From NCBI RefSeq assembly GCF_025463795.1, contig NZ_JAODBE010000112.1:1-37748 (forward strand): 37,748 nt of DNA, in the 5' to 3' direction. The translations under genes were made by a program, and so were the position numbers. Positions within the stretch are counted from its first letter, which is position 1. Each line of letters starts with the position of its first letter. The notes under the pieces were generated by a model. That model saw only the letters and a program-made list of their open reading frames with translations. It searched no databases and was not told where the DNA came from. Shown here piece after piece: positions 19,303 to 27,254 of the stretch. Origin of the DNA: Amnibacterium sp. (GTDB taxonomy: Bacteria > Actinomycetota > Actinomycetes > Actinomycetales > Microbacteriaceae).

Positions 19303-20112
19303 CTACCGTTCCGCAGATCGGGCGCCGGTCGACACGGCCTGACCCATGACGCGATGGATGACGGCGGTCTTCGGGTATGCGCCTCCGCGTGAGCCGATCT
19401 CGAACAGGTCGAGCATGAGGAACAGCGGGTAGTCCGGCGCCTGATCGAGCGTGCGGACGACCGCGCCCTCGCAGCTGATCACGGTCGTGCCACCTCCCCA
19501 CACCACCGTCCAGGTATGCGGCCGGACGGCGCGGAACGGGAGAAGGACCTCGGCCATGTCGTCATGGAGGCGCGGGTCGTGGTGCGCCTTGATCCCGGAT
19601 CGCGCCGTCGTGCTCTCCGGGCCGATCGCAGACGCGTCGATCTCGAAGATGCAGATCTCTCCCGCATCATCCTCGGAGCGGTGCTCCGTTCCGATGAGCC
19701 AGGCCGCGAGCATGCAGCTCGACCCCGTGGCGGCACTGACCGTCACGGTGAGTCGCCCCGCCGATGGCGCCCACGACAGCCGGGTACCGGTCGCCGTGCG
19801 GACGACCAGACCGTCCGCGCGGTGCCGGTGGGTGCCCCGGGTGGTTCCTTCAGCGCCGGAGTGGACGCCGGTCTGCAGGTTGCTGACGCGGAGCGGGCCG
19901 TCCTCAGGACGCCAGTCGGGTTGGTCCTCCTCGATCCGGAGCTGCAGGCCCTCAGCCACGACGGCGTACCGGGCGGCGGACCGATCGGGCGTCGTCCACT
20001 GCGGCAGGTACTGCGCCACCCACAGGTCCCCGCGCAGCTCCGGGCCGGGGAAATCGTCGACGAAGGCCCGACGTGCTTCGGAAGTGGGCGGATGCGCACC
20101 GTCATCGGTCAC
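19303..20112 (-). CDS. Glycoside hydrolase family 16-like protein, probably non-secreted
   Basis: Protein of 269 aa with a concanavalin-A-like beta-jelly-roll pattern. It reads FVDDFPGPELRGDLWVAQYL at about 18-37, then QPDWRPEDGPLRVSNLQTGV and a segment EICIFEID in the place where GH16 enzymes have ExDxxE. Both Glu are present but the central Asp is Cys, so activity is uncertain. There is no signal peptide or membrane segment. GTG at 20112 was chosen because GGGAGG stands 9 bases before it; an ATG at 20121 directly abuts that site and is less likely. It stands alone, downstream of the sensor-kinase operon. A sugar-binding role is also possible. Confidence 0.68.
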   Translation of the reverse strand: MTDDGAHPPTSEARRAFVDDFPGPELRGDLWVAQYLPQWTTPDRSAARYAVVAEGLQLRIEEDQPDWRPEDGPLRVSNLQTGVHSGAEGTTRGTHRHRADGLVVRTATGTRLSWAPSAGRLTVTVSAATGSSCMLAAWLIGTEHRSEDDAGEICIFEIDASAIGPESTTARSGIKAHHDPRLHDDMAEVLLPFRAVRPHTWTVVWGGGTTVISCEGAVVRTLDQAPDYPLFLMLDLFEIGSRGGAYPKTAVIHRVMGQAVSTGARSAER

Positions 20113-20243
20113 ACCGGCCATCCTCCCGGTGCGCGCACCGGGCGACCACTCGCGCGACGGTGGAGCGGGCGGAACGCCGCCGACGTCCAGCGCCGCCGCC
20201 CGAGGCGTCGGCACCACCGGTCGGACGGGGACCCGCCGACGGT

Positions 20244-21299
20244 CTAGACCTGCACCGGGGTCGGGGCGCCCACCGGGCGCTCCAGCTCGAGCCAGAGGTC
20301 CACGTCCTCGTCCTCGTCCTCGATGCCCAGCGCGCTCGCCGCCGAGGTGCCGCTCGACAGGCCGACGACGGTCACCGCTTTCGCGGACCCCTTCGGCGCC
20401 GTACGGATGATGATGCGGTCCGACCGCACGCGGCTCAGCGCATCCGCCACCTGGTCGAGCACCGGATCCAGCAGCTCCGCGTCGATGTCGTCGACACCGC
20501 CGTCGTCGAGCACCTGCACGAACGCGCCGCGACGGCGGGCCGCGATGACCTGCTCCCGCACCCGGTCGTTCAGCAGCCGCCGGCCACGGATCTCGTCACG
20601 GATCGACTGCTCGAGCACCCGGCACTCGTGCCGGTCGGCCTCGTCCAGCTCCCCGCCCACCTCGGCGATGCGGCGCAGCATCGGCACCGCCATGCGGCTC
20701 GTCTGCGTGAGCCGCACCTGGCGCTCGAAGTGGTGCGCGTCCTGCGCGGCCTGCCACTCCACCGCCTCCCGCTCGGCGCGGGCGAACTGCCGCACGTCGA
20801 CGGTCGCGCGGGCGAGGGCCCGGGTGAAGACGTGCGCGATGCCCACCCAGAGGATGTCGCCGAGCACGCCGAACCGGGTCAGCCCGATCGGCCCCGCCCA
20901 CGCGATCGTCTGCGTGACGAGCAGGCCCAGCCCGAACCAGGCGTAGGTCGTGTGACGGCGCACCGCGGTGACCGTGAGCAGGGTGCCGACCGCGGCCACG
21001 TACCAGGTGGCGTACCCGAGGTCGCCGCCCCTGGTCAGGTCGATGGCGCTCGCCACGAGCAGCGTGATCGAGAGCCCGGCGCCGACGTTGAGACCCGCCA
21101 GCCACACCGGCATCCCGACGTTCCGCCCCACCGTCACCGACAGCACGGTCACGACGGCGAACAGCACGAGCGCCGCGATGACGCGCTCCACGTGCTGGGC
21201 GTACTCGCCCGTCAGCACCGCCGACACCCCGAGGATCACGTGGTACAGCGAGAACCCCGTGGCGAGGGCCACGAGCAGCGGGCGCGGGATGGTGATCAT
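20244..21299 (-). CDS. Degenerate sensor-kinase-like membrane protein
   Basis: Protein of 351 aa, ATG at 21299 overlapping the TGA of the histidine kinase (ATGA). The first 170 residues hold about six membrane segments; a long helical region follows (FARAEREAVEWQAAQDAHHF, then DEADRHECRVLEQSIRDEIR), resembling a dimerisation helix pair. The last part (LLDPVLDQVADALSRVRSDR, then VVGLSSG) lies where a HATPase domain would be but lacks the N-box Asn, the DxGxG motif and the G-box, and the C-terminus is acidic (IEDEDEDVD). I read it as a pseudokinase-type partner of the true kinase, perhaps a sensor or activity modulator. The family is not named. Confidence 0.72.
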   Translation of the reverse strand: MITIPRPLLVALATGFSLYHVILGVSAVLTGEYAQHVERVIAALVLFAVVTVLSVTVGRNVGMPVWLAGLNVGAGLSITLLVASAIDLTRGGDLGYATWYVAAVGTLLTVTAVRRHTTYAWFGLGLLVTQTIAWAGPIGLTRFGVLGDILWVGIAHVFTRALARATVDVRQFARAEREAVEWQAAQDAHHFERQVRLTQTSRMAVPMLRRIAEVGGELDEADRHECRVLEQSIRDEIRGRRLLNDRVREQVIAARRRGAFVQVLDDGGVDDIDAELLDPVLDQVADALSRVRSDRIIIRTAPKGSAKAVTVVGLSSGTSAASALGIEDEDEDVDLWLELERPVGAPTPVQV

Positions 21300-22573
21300 C
21301 CGAGTGCCAGCGCCGTGATGTCGACGGGCTCCGACGCCTCCCGGGCCGCAGCCGGCCAGGACAGCACGATCGTGGTCCCGAGGCCCGGCGCCGTGCGGAT
21401 GTCGGCGTCGCCGCCGACCAGCCGGATGCGCTCGAGGATGGACACCCGCACGCCGAGCCGTTCGCTCGGCGCGAGGGCCGGGTCGAAGCCGGCGCCGTTG
21501 TCGCTGATGATCGACTGCACGCCCCCGGCGGTCGTGCCGCGGAGCACGACGGTGCGGGTGAGCTCGGGTCCGCCCGCGTGCTTCACGCTGTTCGTCATCG
21601 CCTGGACGGTCGCGGACACGAGCGCCTCGGCGACCCCGGTCGGCACGCTGCGCCCGTCGAGCGCTTCGCTGCGCACCTCGAAGCGGTCCACGACGGCGAG
21701 CGCATCCTCCTGGATGCGCGGCACGAGCTCCCCGAGGGTGACGTGCGGGCCGGTGTCGGCCGCCACCGTGGCGCGGGAGAGGTGACCCATCGCGTTGCGG
21801 GCCATCCGTGCGGCCAGGTCCTTCGCCTCCGCCGTCTGCGCGGCCGCGGCGGACAGGAACGTGGTGAGCACCGAGTCGTGCACCAGCGCGTCGGTGCGCA
21901 CCCGCTCGGACTCCATGGCCTGGTCGATCTGGGCGGCGGCGTACCGCTGCAGCGCGTTCGTCTGCGCCTGGTCCACCTGACGGGCGGCGAGCCGCACGGC
22001 GACCGTGAGGATGAGCAGGCCCAGGTTCAGGGCGACCGCGTAGACGGCGTCGAGGAGCGCCCGGGCCGGGTCGACGCTCCCGCCGGGCATGGACGAGCGG
22101 AGCAGCCCGATCGCGACCCCGATGACGGCCGTGTAGATCGCGGGGGTGATCCACTCGCGGCGTCCGACGATCATGAACCCGCTCGGAACGGTCGAGAGCT
22201 GGATGATCCACGGGATCTCGCCCGCGGGGAAGGCGCCGTGCAGCGAGGGCACCCACAGCGCCAGCGCGACCAGGTAGGCCGCAGCGGCGGTGAGGAAGAT
22301 CTGCGTCGTCCACTGCCGCAGCACGGCGGCGAGCCCGGCGATCAGGATCGTTCCGTACACGAGCACGACGATCGCGTGCCCGAGGGCGGAGTTCATCGTG
22401 CCCGCCTGCGCGATCAGGGCCGGCAGGCTCTGCACGCTGAAGAGCAGGCCGAAGAGGCTCATTGCGACGGCGAGGGTGATCTCGACGCGGCGCGTCCCGA
22501 TCGGCGAGACGAAGTTGCGGGCTTCAGCCGCCGTCGGATCGAGGAGCGCGGGCTCCTCAGACCTCATCGTCAT
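21296..22573 (-). CDS. Sensor histidine kinase (NarL/LuxR-system type)
   Basis: Membrane kinase of 425 aa. About six hydrophobic segments occupy residues 30-195. The dimerisation helix carries ESERVRTDALVHDSVLTTFL with the probable phospho-accepting His232. The ATPase domain has the N-box QAMTNSVKHAGG (Asn328), DNGAGFD (358-364) and a G-box-like LGVRVSILERIRLVGG. It should phosphorylate the response regulator encoded just upstream, whose 3' end it overlaps by 17 bases, and its TGA overlaps the next gene. The start is uncertain (ATG at 22573 or 22567; no ribosome site near either, fitting coupled translation). The stimulus is unknown. Confidence 0.88.
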   Translation of the reverse strand: MTMRSEEPALLDPTAAEARNFVSPIGTRRVEITLAVAMSLFGLLFSVQSLPALIAQAGTMNSALGHAIVVLVYGTILIAGLAAVLRQWTTQIFLTAAAAYLVALALWVPSLHGAFPAGEIPWIIQLSTVPSGFMIVGRREWITPAIYTAVIGVAIGLLRSSMPGGSVDPARALLDAVYAVALNLGLLILTVAVRLAARQVDQAQTNALQRYAAAQIDQAMESERVRTDALVHDSVLTTFLSAAAAQTAEAKDLAARMARNAMGHLSRATVAADTGPHVTLGELVPRIQEDALAVVDRFEVRSEALDGRSVPTGVAEALVSATVQAMTNSVKHAGGPELTRTVVLRGTTAGGVQSIISDNGAGFDPALAPSERLGVRVSILERIRLVGGDADIRTAPGLGTTIVLSWPAAAREASEPVDITALALG

Positions 22574-23255
22574 CGGCGTCGATGTCGAGGTTCGGCAGGA
22601 TGCCGTCCTCCACCGCGCGGCGGAGCAGGTCCACCTTGGTGGGGGCCGGGCGGCCGACCTCGACGTACTTGACGCGGATTCGGTCCAGGTACTCGCGGAC
22701 GGTCGACGGGGCGATGCCGAGCTGCTCGGCGACCATGCGCAGCGGGAGACCCGACGCGTACAGGTTCAGCACGTCACGCTCGCGGCGGCCGAGCTGGGCC
22801 TTCGCGAACTCCACGTCCGCGTCGATCGCGCTCGCCCACTCGAGGTTGTTCAGCACCTCGCCGCGGGCGACCGTACGGATCGCGGCCATGACGGTGGCGG
22901 TCGCCGCCGACTTCGGGATGACGCCCGCGGCACCGGCGGCGAGCGCCTCACGGACACCGGCGGCGCGGTCGGCGATGGAGTGCACGAGCACGCCGGCACC
23001 GGTGGCCTGGATGTTCTTGACGTTCTCCGTGATCGTGGAGCCGTCGCCGAGGGACAGGTCGAGCACGACGACGTCGGTCTCGCGACCGTGCAGCCGCTCG
23101 ATGAGCTCGCCGACCGTCGCACCCTCCTCGACGAACTCGAAGCCCTCGCGCATGCACGCGGCGCTGAGGCCGAGTCGGACGGATTCGTGGTCGTCAACGA
23201 CGGCGACGCGGACGAGCTCGGTCATGATCTCCGGCTGTGCGTTCGTGATGGTCAT
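22557..23255 (-). CDS. Response regulator, LuxR/NarL-type DNA-binding
   Basis: Cytoplasmic regulator of 232 aa. Receiver domain: VRVAVVDDHESVRLGL (acidic pocket), VVVLDLSLGDG with the phospho-Asp, VLVHSIAD and the conserved Lys in GVIPKSA. The C-terminal LuxR helix-turn-helix reads LGRRERDVLNLYASGL, then VAEQLGIAPSTVREYLDRIR. The ATG at 23255 has AAGGAG 13 bases upstream. It heads the regulator-kinase-pseudokinase operon. Two CCCC-N4/5-GGGG palindromes stand at about -54 and -76 of its promoter, a usual location for autoactivation by this family; the same motif stands upstream of the lipoprotein/LGFP operon. Confidence 0.93.
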   Translation of the reverse strand: MTITNAQPEIMTELVRVAVVDDHESVRLGLSAACMREGFEFVEEGATVGELIERLHGRETDVVVLDLSLGDGSTITENVKNIQATGAGVLVHSIADRAAGVREALAAGAAGVIPKSAATATVMAAIRTVARGEVLNNLEWASAIDADVEFAKAQLGRRERDVLNLYASGLPLRMVAEQLGIAPSTVREYLDRIRVKYVEVGRPAPTKVDLLRRAVEDGILPNLDIDADDDEV

Positions 23256-23286
23256 CAGGGTCCGCTCCTTGGGTTGAACGGCAGCG

Positions 23287-23292
23287 AGTCTA
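23287..23292 (-). promoter_or_regulatory. Candidate -10 box of the response-regulator operon
   Basis: TAGACT on the minus strand, 31 bases before the ATG, giving a leader of about 25 bases that carries the AAGGAG ribosome site. No clear -35 is seen, as often for activator-dependent promoters; a CCCCCGAA half-site overlaps the spacer. Confidence 0.5.
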
Positions 23293-23326
23293 CGGATTTC
23301 GGGGGACAGAACGGACCGAAAGGTGC

Positions 23327-23340
23327 ACCCCGATCGGGGT
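23327..23340. promoter_or_regulatory. Perfect 14-bp palindrome ACCCCGATCGGGGT
   Basis: Centre 41.5 bp upstream of the -10 box of the response-regulator gene. It is a perfect inverted repeat and a candidate binding site for the dimeric regulator. Confidence 0.55.
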
Positions 23341-23348
23341 TGATCCGT

Positions 23349-23362
23349 CCCCCAGTTCGGGG
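23349..23362. promoter_or_regulatory. CCCC-N5-GGGG palindrome, second candidate site
   Basis: Minus strand CCCCGAACTGGGG (plus one extra G). Its core centre at 23356 is 64 bp upstream of the -10 box and about two helical turns from the first site. It differs by one base from the site at 7002-7014. Confidence 0.52.
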
Positions 23363-23389
23363 CCGGTGCGCGGCCGCCCTGCGACGCGC

Positions 23390-24613
23390 TCAGTCGTGGT
23401 CGAGCGCGACGACGGCCTCGAGGTGGTGGGTGTTCGGGAAGAGGTCGAACGCCTCGAGGTGCACGGGCCGCCAGCCGTGCCCGGCGAATGTCGCGAGATC
23501 GCGGGCGAGCGCGACCGGGTCGCAGGCGACGTAGACGATGCGCGCGGGTCGGAGCCCGGCGAGGGCCTCGACGACCGCCCGGCCGGCGCCGGACCGCGGC
23601 GGATCGAGCACGACCGTGGCGCCGGGGCGCTCGTCCCGCTCACGGGCGAGGAAGGCGTCGACCCGGGCGGGAACGGTCCGTGCGCCGCGCCAGGACGCCA
23701 GGTTGGCGCGCGCGTGGCGGCCGGCGGCCCTGTCGGACTCGACGCTCGTCACCCGGGTGCCGGGCCCGCCGGCGTCGCCGAGCGCCGCCGCGAGCAGGCC
23801 GACGCCGCCGTAGAGGTCCAGGTTGCCGGCGCGGGGATCGAACCGGCCGGGGTCGAGCGCCGCCTGCACCGCAGCGGTGAGCACCGAGGGGGCCTCCGGA
23901 TGCACCTGCCAGAACCCGGTGGCCTCGAGCAGGAACCTGCGCTCCCCCACCCGCTCCGTGATCGGCGGATGCGCGCCCCTGCCCCCGACGGCGAACGGCT
24001 CCCCCTCGGACGGCGCCACCAGCTCGACCGAGTCCCGGTCGCGCGGCGCGGTCGGCAGCAGCGCCTCGAGCGGGGCGACGCCGAGCGGCAGGTCCTCGAC
24101 CGGCACGACGGAACGGCTCCGCGCGGCGTACGGGCCGATGGCGCCGCCGGCGTCCACGTGCAGCCGCAGCCGGGTCCGGGACCGTGTGCCGTCGGGCGGC
24201 CCCGGCACCGCACGGACCTGCGGGTCCAGGGCGTCGATCGTCGCCTCCGGCAGGCGCCCCGTCCGCGCGAGCGCGTCGCGCAGCACCTCGCTCTTCAGCG
24301 CGCGCTGCCGCTCGGAGGCGATGTGGCCGAACTCGGCGCCGCCCGCCCGCTCGTCCGGATCGCGCTCCACGGACGCGGCGGCCCAGATGTGCGGGCGCCG
24401 GTCCGGCGAGGGCTCGAGCACCGCGACGGTCTCGGCGCGCAGCCACCGCTCGTGCCGGTCCTCGACGACCCGGGCGCGCACCCGCTCACCGGGCAGGGTG
24501 TCCGCGACGAACACGACGCGGCCCTCGTGCTCGGCGACCGAGACCCCGCCGTGCGCGATCCGCAGCACGTCGAGATCGAGCACCGTGCCCTCGAGACCCT
24601 GCGCATCCGTCAC
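23390..24613 (-). CDS. TrmA-family RNA (uracil-C5) methyltransferase with TRAM domain
   Basis: SAM-dependent methyltransferase of 407 aa acting on a uridine in tRNA or rRNA (TrmA/RlmD-like). An N-terminal TRAM domain is seen in LDLDVLRIAHGGVSVAEHEG and VADTLPGERVRARV. The SAM fold follows: LDLYGGVGLLAAALG, VTSVESDRAAGRHARANL, and TVVLDPPRSGAG. The nucleophilic Cys lies in IVYVACDPVALARDLA, and the end LEAFDLFPNTHHLEAVVAL is diagnostic. The iron-sulfur Cys cluster of some RlmD enzymes is absent. The GTG at 24613 was chosen so that the TRAM strand follows promptly; a GTG at 24652 is possible. The gene is divergent from maf. The exact target base is not determined. Confidence 0.9.
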   Translation of the reverse strand: MTDAQGLEGTVLDLDVLRIAHGGVSVAEHEGRVVFVADTLPGERVRARVVEDRHERWLRAETVAVLEPSPDRRPHIWAAASVERDPDERAGGAEFGHIASERQRALKSEVLRDALARTGRLPEATIDALDPQVRAVPGPPDGTRSRTRLRLHVDAGGAIGPYAARSRSVVPVEDLPLGVAPLEALLPTAPRDRDSVELVAPSEGEPFAVGGRGAHPPITERVGERRFLLEATGFWQVHPEAPSVLTAAVQAALDPGRFDPRAGNLDLYGGVGLLAAALGDAGGPGTRVTSVESDRAAGRHARANLASWRGARTVPARVDAFLARERDERPGATVVLDPPRSGAGRAVVEALAGLRPARIVYVACDPVALARDLATFAGHGWRPVHLEAFDLFPNTHHLEAVVALDHD

Positions 24614-24665
24614 CGCTCCAGGGTGCCCGATCCCGGACGCCCGGACACGCACGGGCCCTCGCGGT

Positions 24666-24671
24666 TAGCGT
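24666..24671 (+). promoter_or_regulatory. -10 box of maf (leaderless type)
   Basis: TAGCGT, six bases, then the ATG at 24678; there is no ribosome site. Confidence 0.5.
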
Positions 24672-24677
24672 GACGAC

Positions 24678-25301
24678 ATGCGTCTGGTGCTCGCCTCCAC
24701 CTCCCCCGCGCGGCTCGCGCTGCTGCGCGCGGCGGGCGTCCAACCCGAGGTCGTGCCGTCCTCCGTGGACGAGCCGGCGACCGTCGCCGCGGAGGAGGAG
24801 CGGATCGGCCGGCCCCTCGACGCCGACGGGACCGTGCTGCTGCTCGCCAGGGCCAAGGCCGAGGCGGTCGCCGCCGTGCACGCCGGCGAGGACGCGCTCG
24901 TGCTCGGCGGCGACTCCGCGTTCGCGATCGACGGGCACATCCACGGCAAGCCCGGCACCCCCGAACGCGCGCTCGAGCGCTGGCGGGCGCAGCGCGGTCG
25001 GGAGGGCGTGCTGCACTCCGGCCAATGGCTGATCGACGGGCGCACGGGCCGCGGTGACGGGGCCGTCACCCGGGCGCTCGTCCGCTTCGCCGCCGACCTG
25101 ACCGACGCCGAGCTCGCCGCCTACGTGGCCTCCGGGGAGCCGCTCGCGGTCGCGGGCGCCTTCACGATCGACAGCCTCGGCGGTCCGTTCATCGACCGGA
25201 TCGAGGGCGACCCGTCGACCGTCATCGGCCTGTCACTGCCCGCCCTGCGCCGCCTGGTACGGGCGACCGGCGTCGAATGGACGGCGTTGTGGTCCCGCTG
25301 A
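24678..25301 (+). CDS. maf: Maf-family nucleotide pyrophosphatase
   Basis: Hydrolyses nucleoside triphosphates, often modified or dTTP/UTP, to monophosphates (207 aa). It starts MRLVLASTSPARLALLRAAG, the SxSPxR phosphate loop, and contains LLARAKAEAVAA, VLGGDSAFAIDG with the catalytic Asp, and GKPGTPERALERW. AGAFTIDSLGGPFIDRIEGD near the end completes the family pattern. The Maf subtype that fixes specificity cannot be assigned with certainty; the sequence resembles the dTTP/UTP type less than the typical actinobacterial form. It is followed in the same direction by the acyl-CoA carboxylase alpha gene, an arrangement common in actinobacteria. Confidence 0.93.
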   Translation: MRLVLASTSPARLALLRAAGVQPEVVPSSVDEPATVAAEEERIGRPLDADGTVLLLARAKAEAVAAVHAGEDALVLGGDSAFAIDGHIHGKPGTPERALERWRAQRGREGVLHSGQWLIDGRTGRGDGAVTRALVRFAADLTDAELAAYVASGEPLAVAGAFTIDSLGGPFIDRIEGDPSTVIGLSLPALRRLVRATGVEWTALWSR

Positions 25302-25306
25302 GCCGG

Positions 25307-25342
25307 TCCTACACGCGGGATGCGGCCATCGAGGATGTAGGA
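25307..25342. repeat. Spaced inverted repeat upstream of the carboxylase alpha gene
   Basis: TCCTACA (25307-25313) and TGTAGGA (25336-25342) are complementary 7-mers with 22 bases between. They lie between maf and the alpha subunit gene. This could be the maf transcript end or an operator; the short arms could also be chance. Confidence 0.25.
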
Positions 25343-25405
25343 ATCGGACGGCGCTTCCGGCAGGAGTTTGTCGCACGCTTCCAAGGGAGCGGCCGCGCCC
25401 GCGAA

Positions 25406-25411
25406 TAGGGT
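25406..25411 (+). promoter_or_regulatory. Candidate -10 box of the carboxylase alpha gene
   Basis: TAGGGT followed by 8 bases (GAGGGATC) and the ATG at 25420. The transcript would be leaderless or nearly so, although GAGGG could also serve as a ribosome site for an upstream start. Confidence 0.4.
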
Positions 25412-25419
25412 GAGGGATC

Positions 25420-27234
25420 ATGTCGGGAGGAGCGCAGCGCCGGATCACGAAGGTGCTGATCGCGAACCGGGGTGAGATCGCCGTCCGGATCATCCGCGCC
25501 GCGAGGGACGCCGGCATCGGCTCGGTCGCCGTGTACGCCGATCAGGACCGCGACGCACGCCACGTGCGGCTCGCCGACGAGGCCTACGCGCTGAACGGCA
25601 CCACGAGCGCCGAGACGTACCTCGTCATAGAGAAGCTGCTCTCCGTCGCGCGCCGCAGCGGCGCCGACGCCGTGCATCCGGGCTACGGCTTCCTCGCCGA
25701 GCGCTCCGACTTCGCGCAGGCCGTGATCGACGCGGGTCTGATCTGGATCGGCCCGCCGCCGTCGGCCATCGACCAGCTCGGTGACAAGGTGACCGCCCGG
25801 CACGTCGCCGAGCGGGTGGGCGCGCCGCTCGCGCCCGGCACGCTGAACCCCGTCGCCGACGCGAGCGAGGTGGTCGCCTTCGCCGACGAGGTGGGGCTGC
25901 CCATCGCGATCAAGGCGGCGTTCGGCGGCGGCGGCCGCGGCCTGAAGGTCGCACGCACCCGCGAGGAGATCCCGGAGCTCTTCGACTCCGCCACCCGTGA
26001 GGCCATCGCGGCGTTCGGCCGCGGCGAGTGCTTCGTCGAGAAGTACCTCGACCGGCCCCGCCACGTGGAGACGCAGTGCCTGGCCGACGAGCACGGGAAC
26101 GTCGTCGTCGTGTCGACCCGCGACTGCTCCCTGCAGCGCCGCCACCAGAAGCTCGTCGAGGAGGCGCCTGCGCCGTTCCTGACGGACGAGCAGACCGCGC
26201 TGCTCTACTCGGCGTCGAAGGCGATCCTGAAGGAGACCGGCTACGTCGGCGCCGGCACCTGCGAGTTCCTCGTCGGCGCGGACGGCACCGTCTCCTTCCT
26301 CGAGGTGAACACGCGCCTCCAGGTGGAGCACCCGGTCTCGGAGGAGGTCACGGGGCTCGACCTGGTGCGCGAGCAGTTCCGCCTCGCGGAGGGTCAGGAG
26401 CTCGGCTACGACGACCCCGCCCCGCGCGGCCACTCGATCGAGTTCCGGATCAACGGCGAGGACCCCGGCCGCAACTTCCTGCCCTCCCCCGGCCCGGTGC
26501 AGGCGTTCCGCGTACCCGGCGGCCCCGGCGTGCGCATCGACTCGGGGGTCACCACGGGGGACGTCGTCTCCGGCGCCTTCGACTCGATGCTCGCGAAGCT
26601 CGTCGTCACCGGATCCGACCGCAACGACGCGATCGAGCGCTCCCGCCGTGCGCTCGCCGAGTTCGAGGTCGCGGGCCTGCCGACGGTGCTCCCGTTCCAC
26701 CGCGCGGTCGTCCGCGACCCGGCGTTCACGGCGCCCGACGGCGTCTTCGGCGTGCACACCCGGTGGATCGAGACCGAGTTCGTCAACGACCTCGAGCCCT
26801 GGAGCGGGTCCTTGGGCGACCAGGACCTCCGCGACGCGACCGCCGACGACCGGCATCGCGTGACCGTCGAGGTCAACGGCAAGCGGATCGAGGTGTCGCT
26901 GCCCGCCGCGCTCGCGAAGGGCGACGGCGGGCTCTCGCCCGCGGCGCCCCCGCCCCGTCGGCGCAGCACGGTCAGCCGCGCGGCCGGTGCATCCGGCAAC
27001 GCCGTCAAGGCGCCGATGCAGGCGACGGTGGTGAAGGTCGTGGTCGCGCCGGGGCAGCGGGTCGTCTCCGGCGACCTCGTCGCGGTGCTCGAGGCCATGA
27101 AGATGGAGCAGCCGATCACCGCGCACCGCGACGGCGTGGTCGCCGGCCTCACCGCGAAGGCGGGCACGACGGTCGCTGCCGGCACCGTGCTGCTCGAGAT
27201 CCTCGACCCGGAGCCCGCGCTCGCGACCGCCTGA
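25420..27234 (+). CDS. Acyl-CoA carboxylase alpha subunit (biotin carboxylase + BCCP)
   Basis: 604-aa fused subunit that carboxylates its own biotin for the beta subunit. Biotin carboxylase: [61 protein letters not shown] (ATP-grasp glycine loop), [17 protein letters not shown] and [21 protein letters not shown] short linker ([17 protein letters not shown]) leads to the BCCP domain, with the biotin site EAMKMEQPI and the modified Lys at about 561. This is the actinobacterial AccA3-like type that serves several beta subunits. Its likely partners in this window are the beta and epsilon subunits at 17158-18971, with BirA as the modifying enzyme. ATG at 25420. Confidence 0.95.
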   Translation: MSGGAQRRITKVLIANRGEIAVRIIRAARDAGIGSVAVYADQDRDARHVRLADEAYALNGTTSAETYLVIEKLLSVARRSGADAVHPGYGFLAERSDFAQAVIDAGLIWIGPPPSAIDQLGDKVTARHVAERVGAPLAPGTLNPVADASEVVAFADEVGLPIAIKAAFGGGGRGLKVARTREEIPELFDSATREAIAAFGRGECFVEKYLDRPRHVETQCLADEHGNVVVVSTRDCSLQRRHQKLVEEAPAPFLTDEQTALLYSASKAILKETGYVGAGTCEFLVGADGTVSFLEVNTRLQVEHPVSEEVTGLDLVREQFRLAEGQELGYDDPAPRGHSIEFRINGEDPGRNFLPSPGPVQAFRVPGGPGVRIDSGVTTGDVVSGAFDSMLAKLVVTGSDRNDAIERSRRALAEFEVAGLPTVLPFHRAVVRDPAFTAPDGVFGVHTRWIETEFVNDLEPWSGSLGDQDLRDATADDRHRVTVEVNGKRIEVSLPAALAKGDGGLSPAAPPPRRRSTVSRAAGASGNAVKAPMQATVVKVVVAPGQRVVSGDLVAVLEAMKMEQPITAHRDGVVAGLTAKAGTTVAAGTVLLEILDPEPALATA

Positions 27235-27254
27235 CGGAGGCGCCCGCCGACTCG

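Noticed and set aside
20244-22313. A 689-residue minus-strand frame covering the pseudokinase and extending upstream
   Set aside because: The upstream part is basic low-complexity sequence antiparallel in quality to the kinase frame; the real start is the ATG at 21299 that overlaps the kinase stop.
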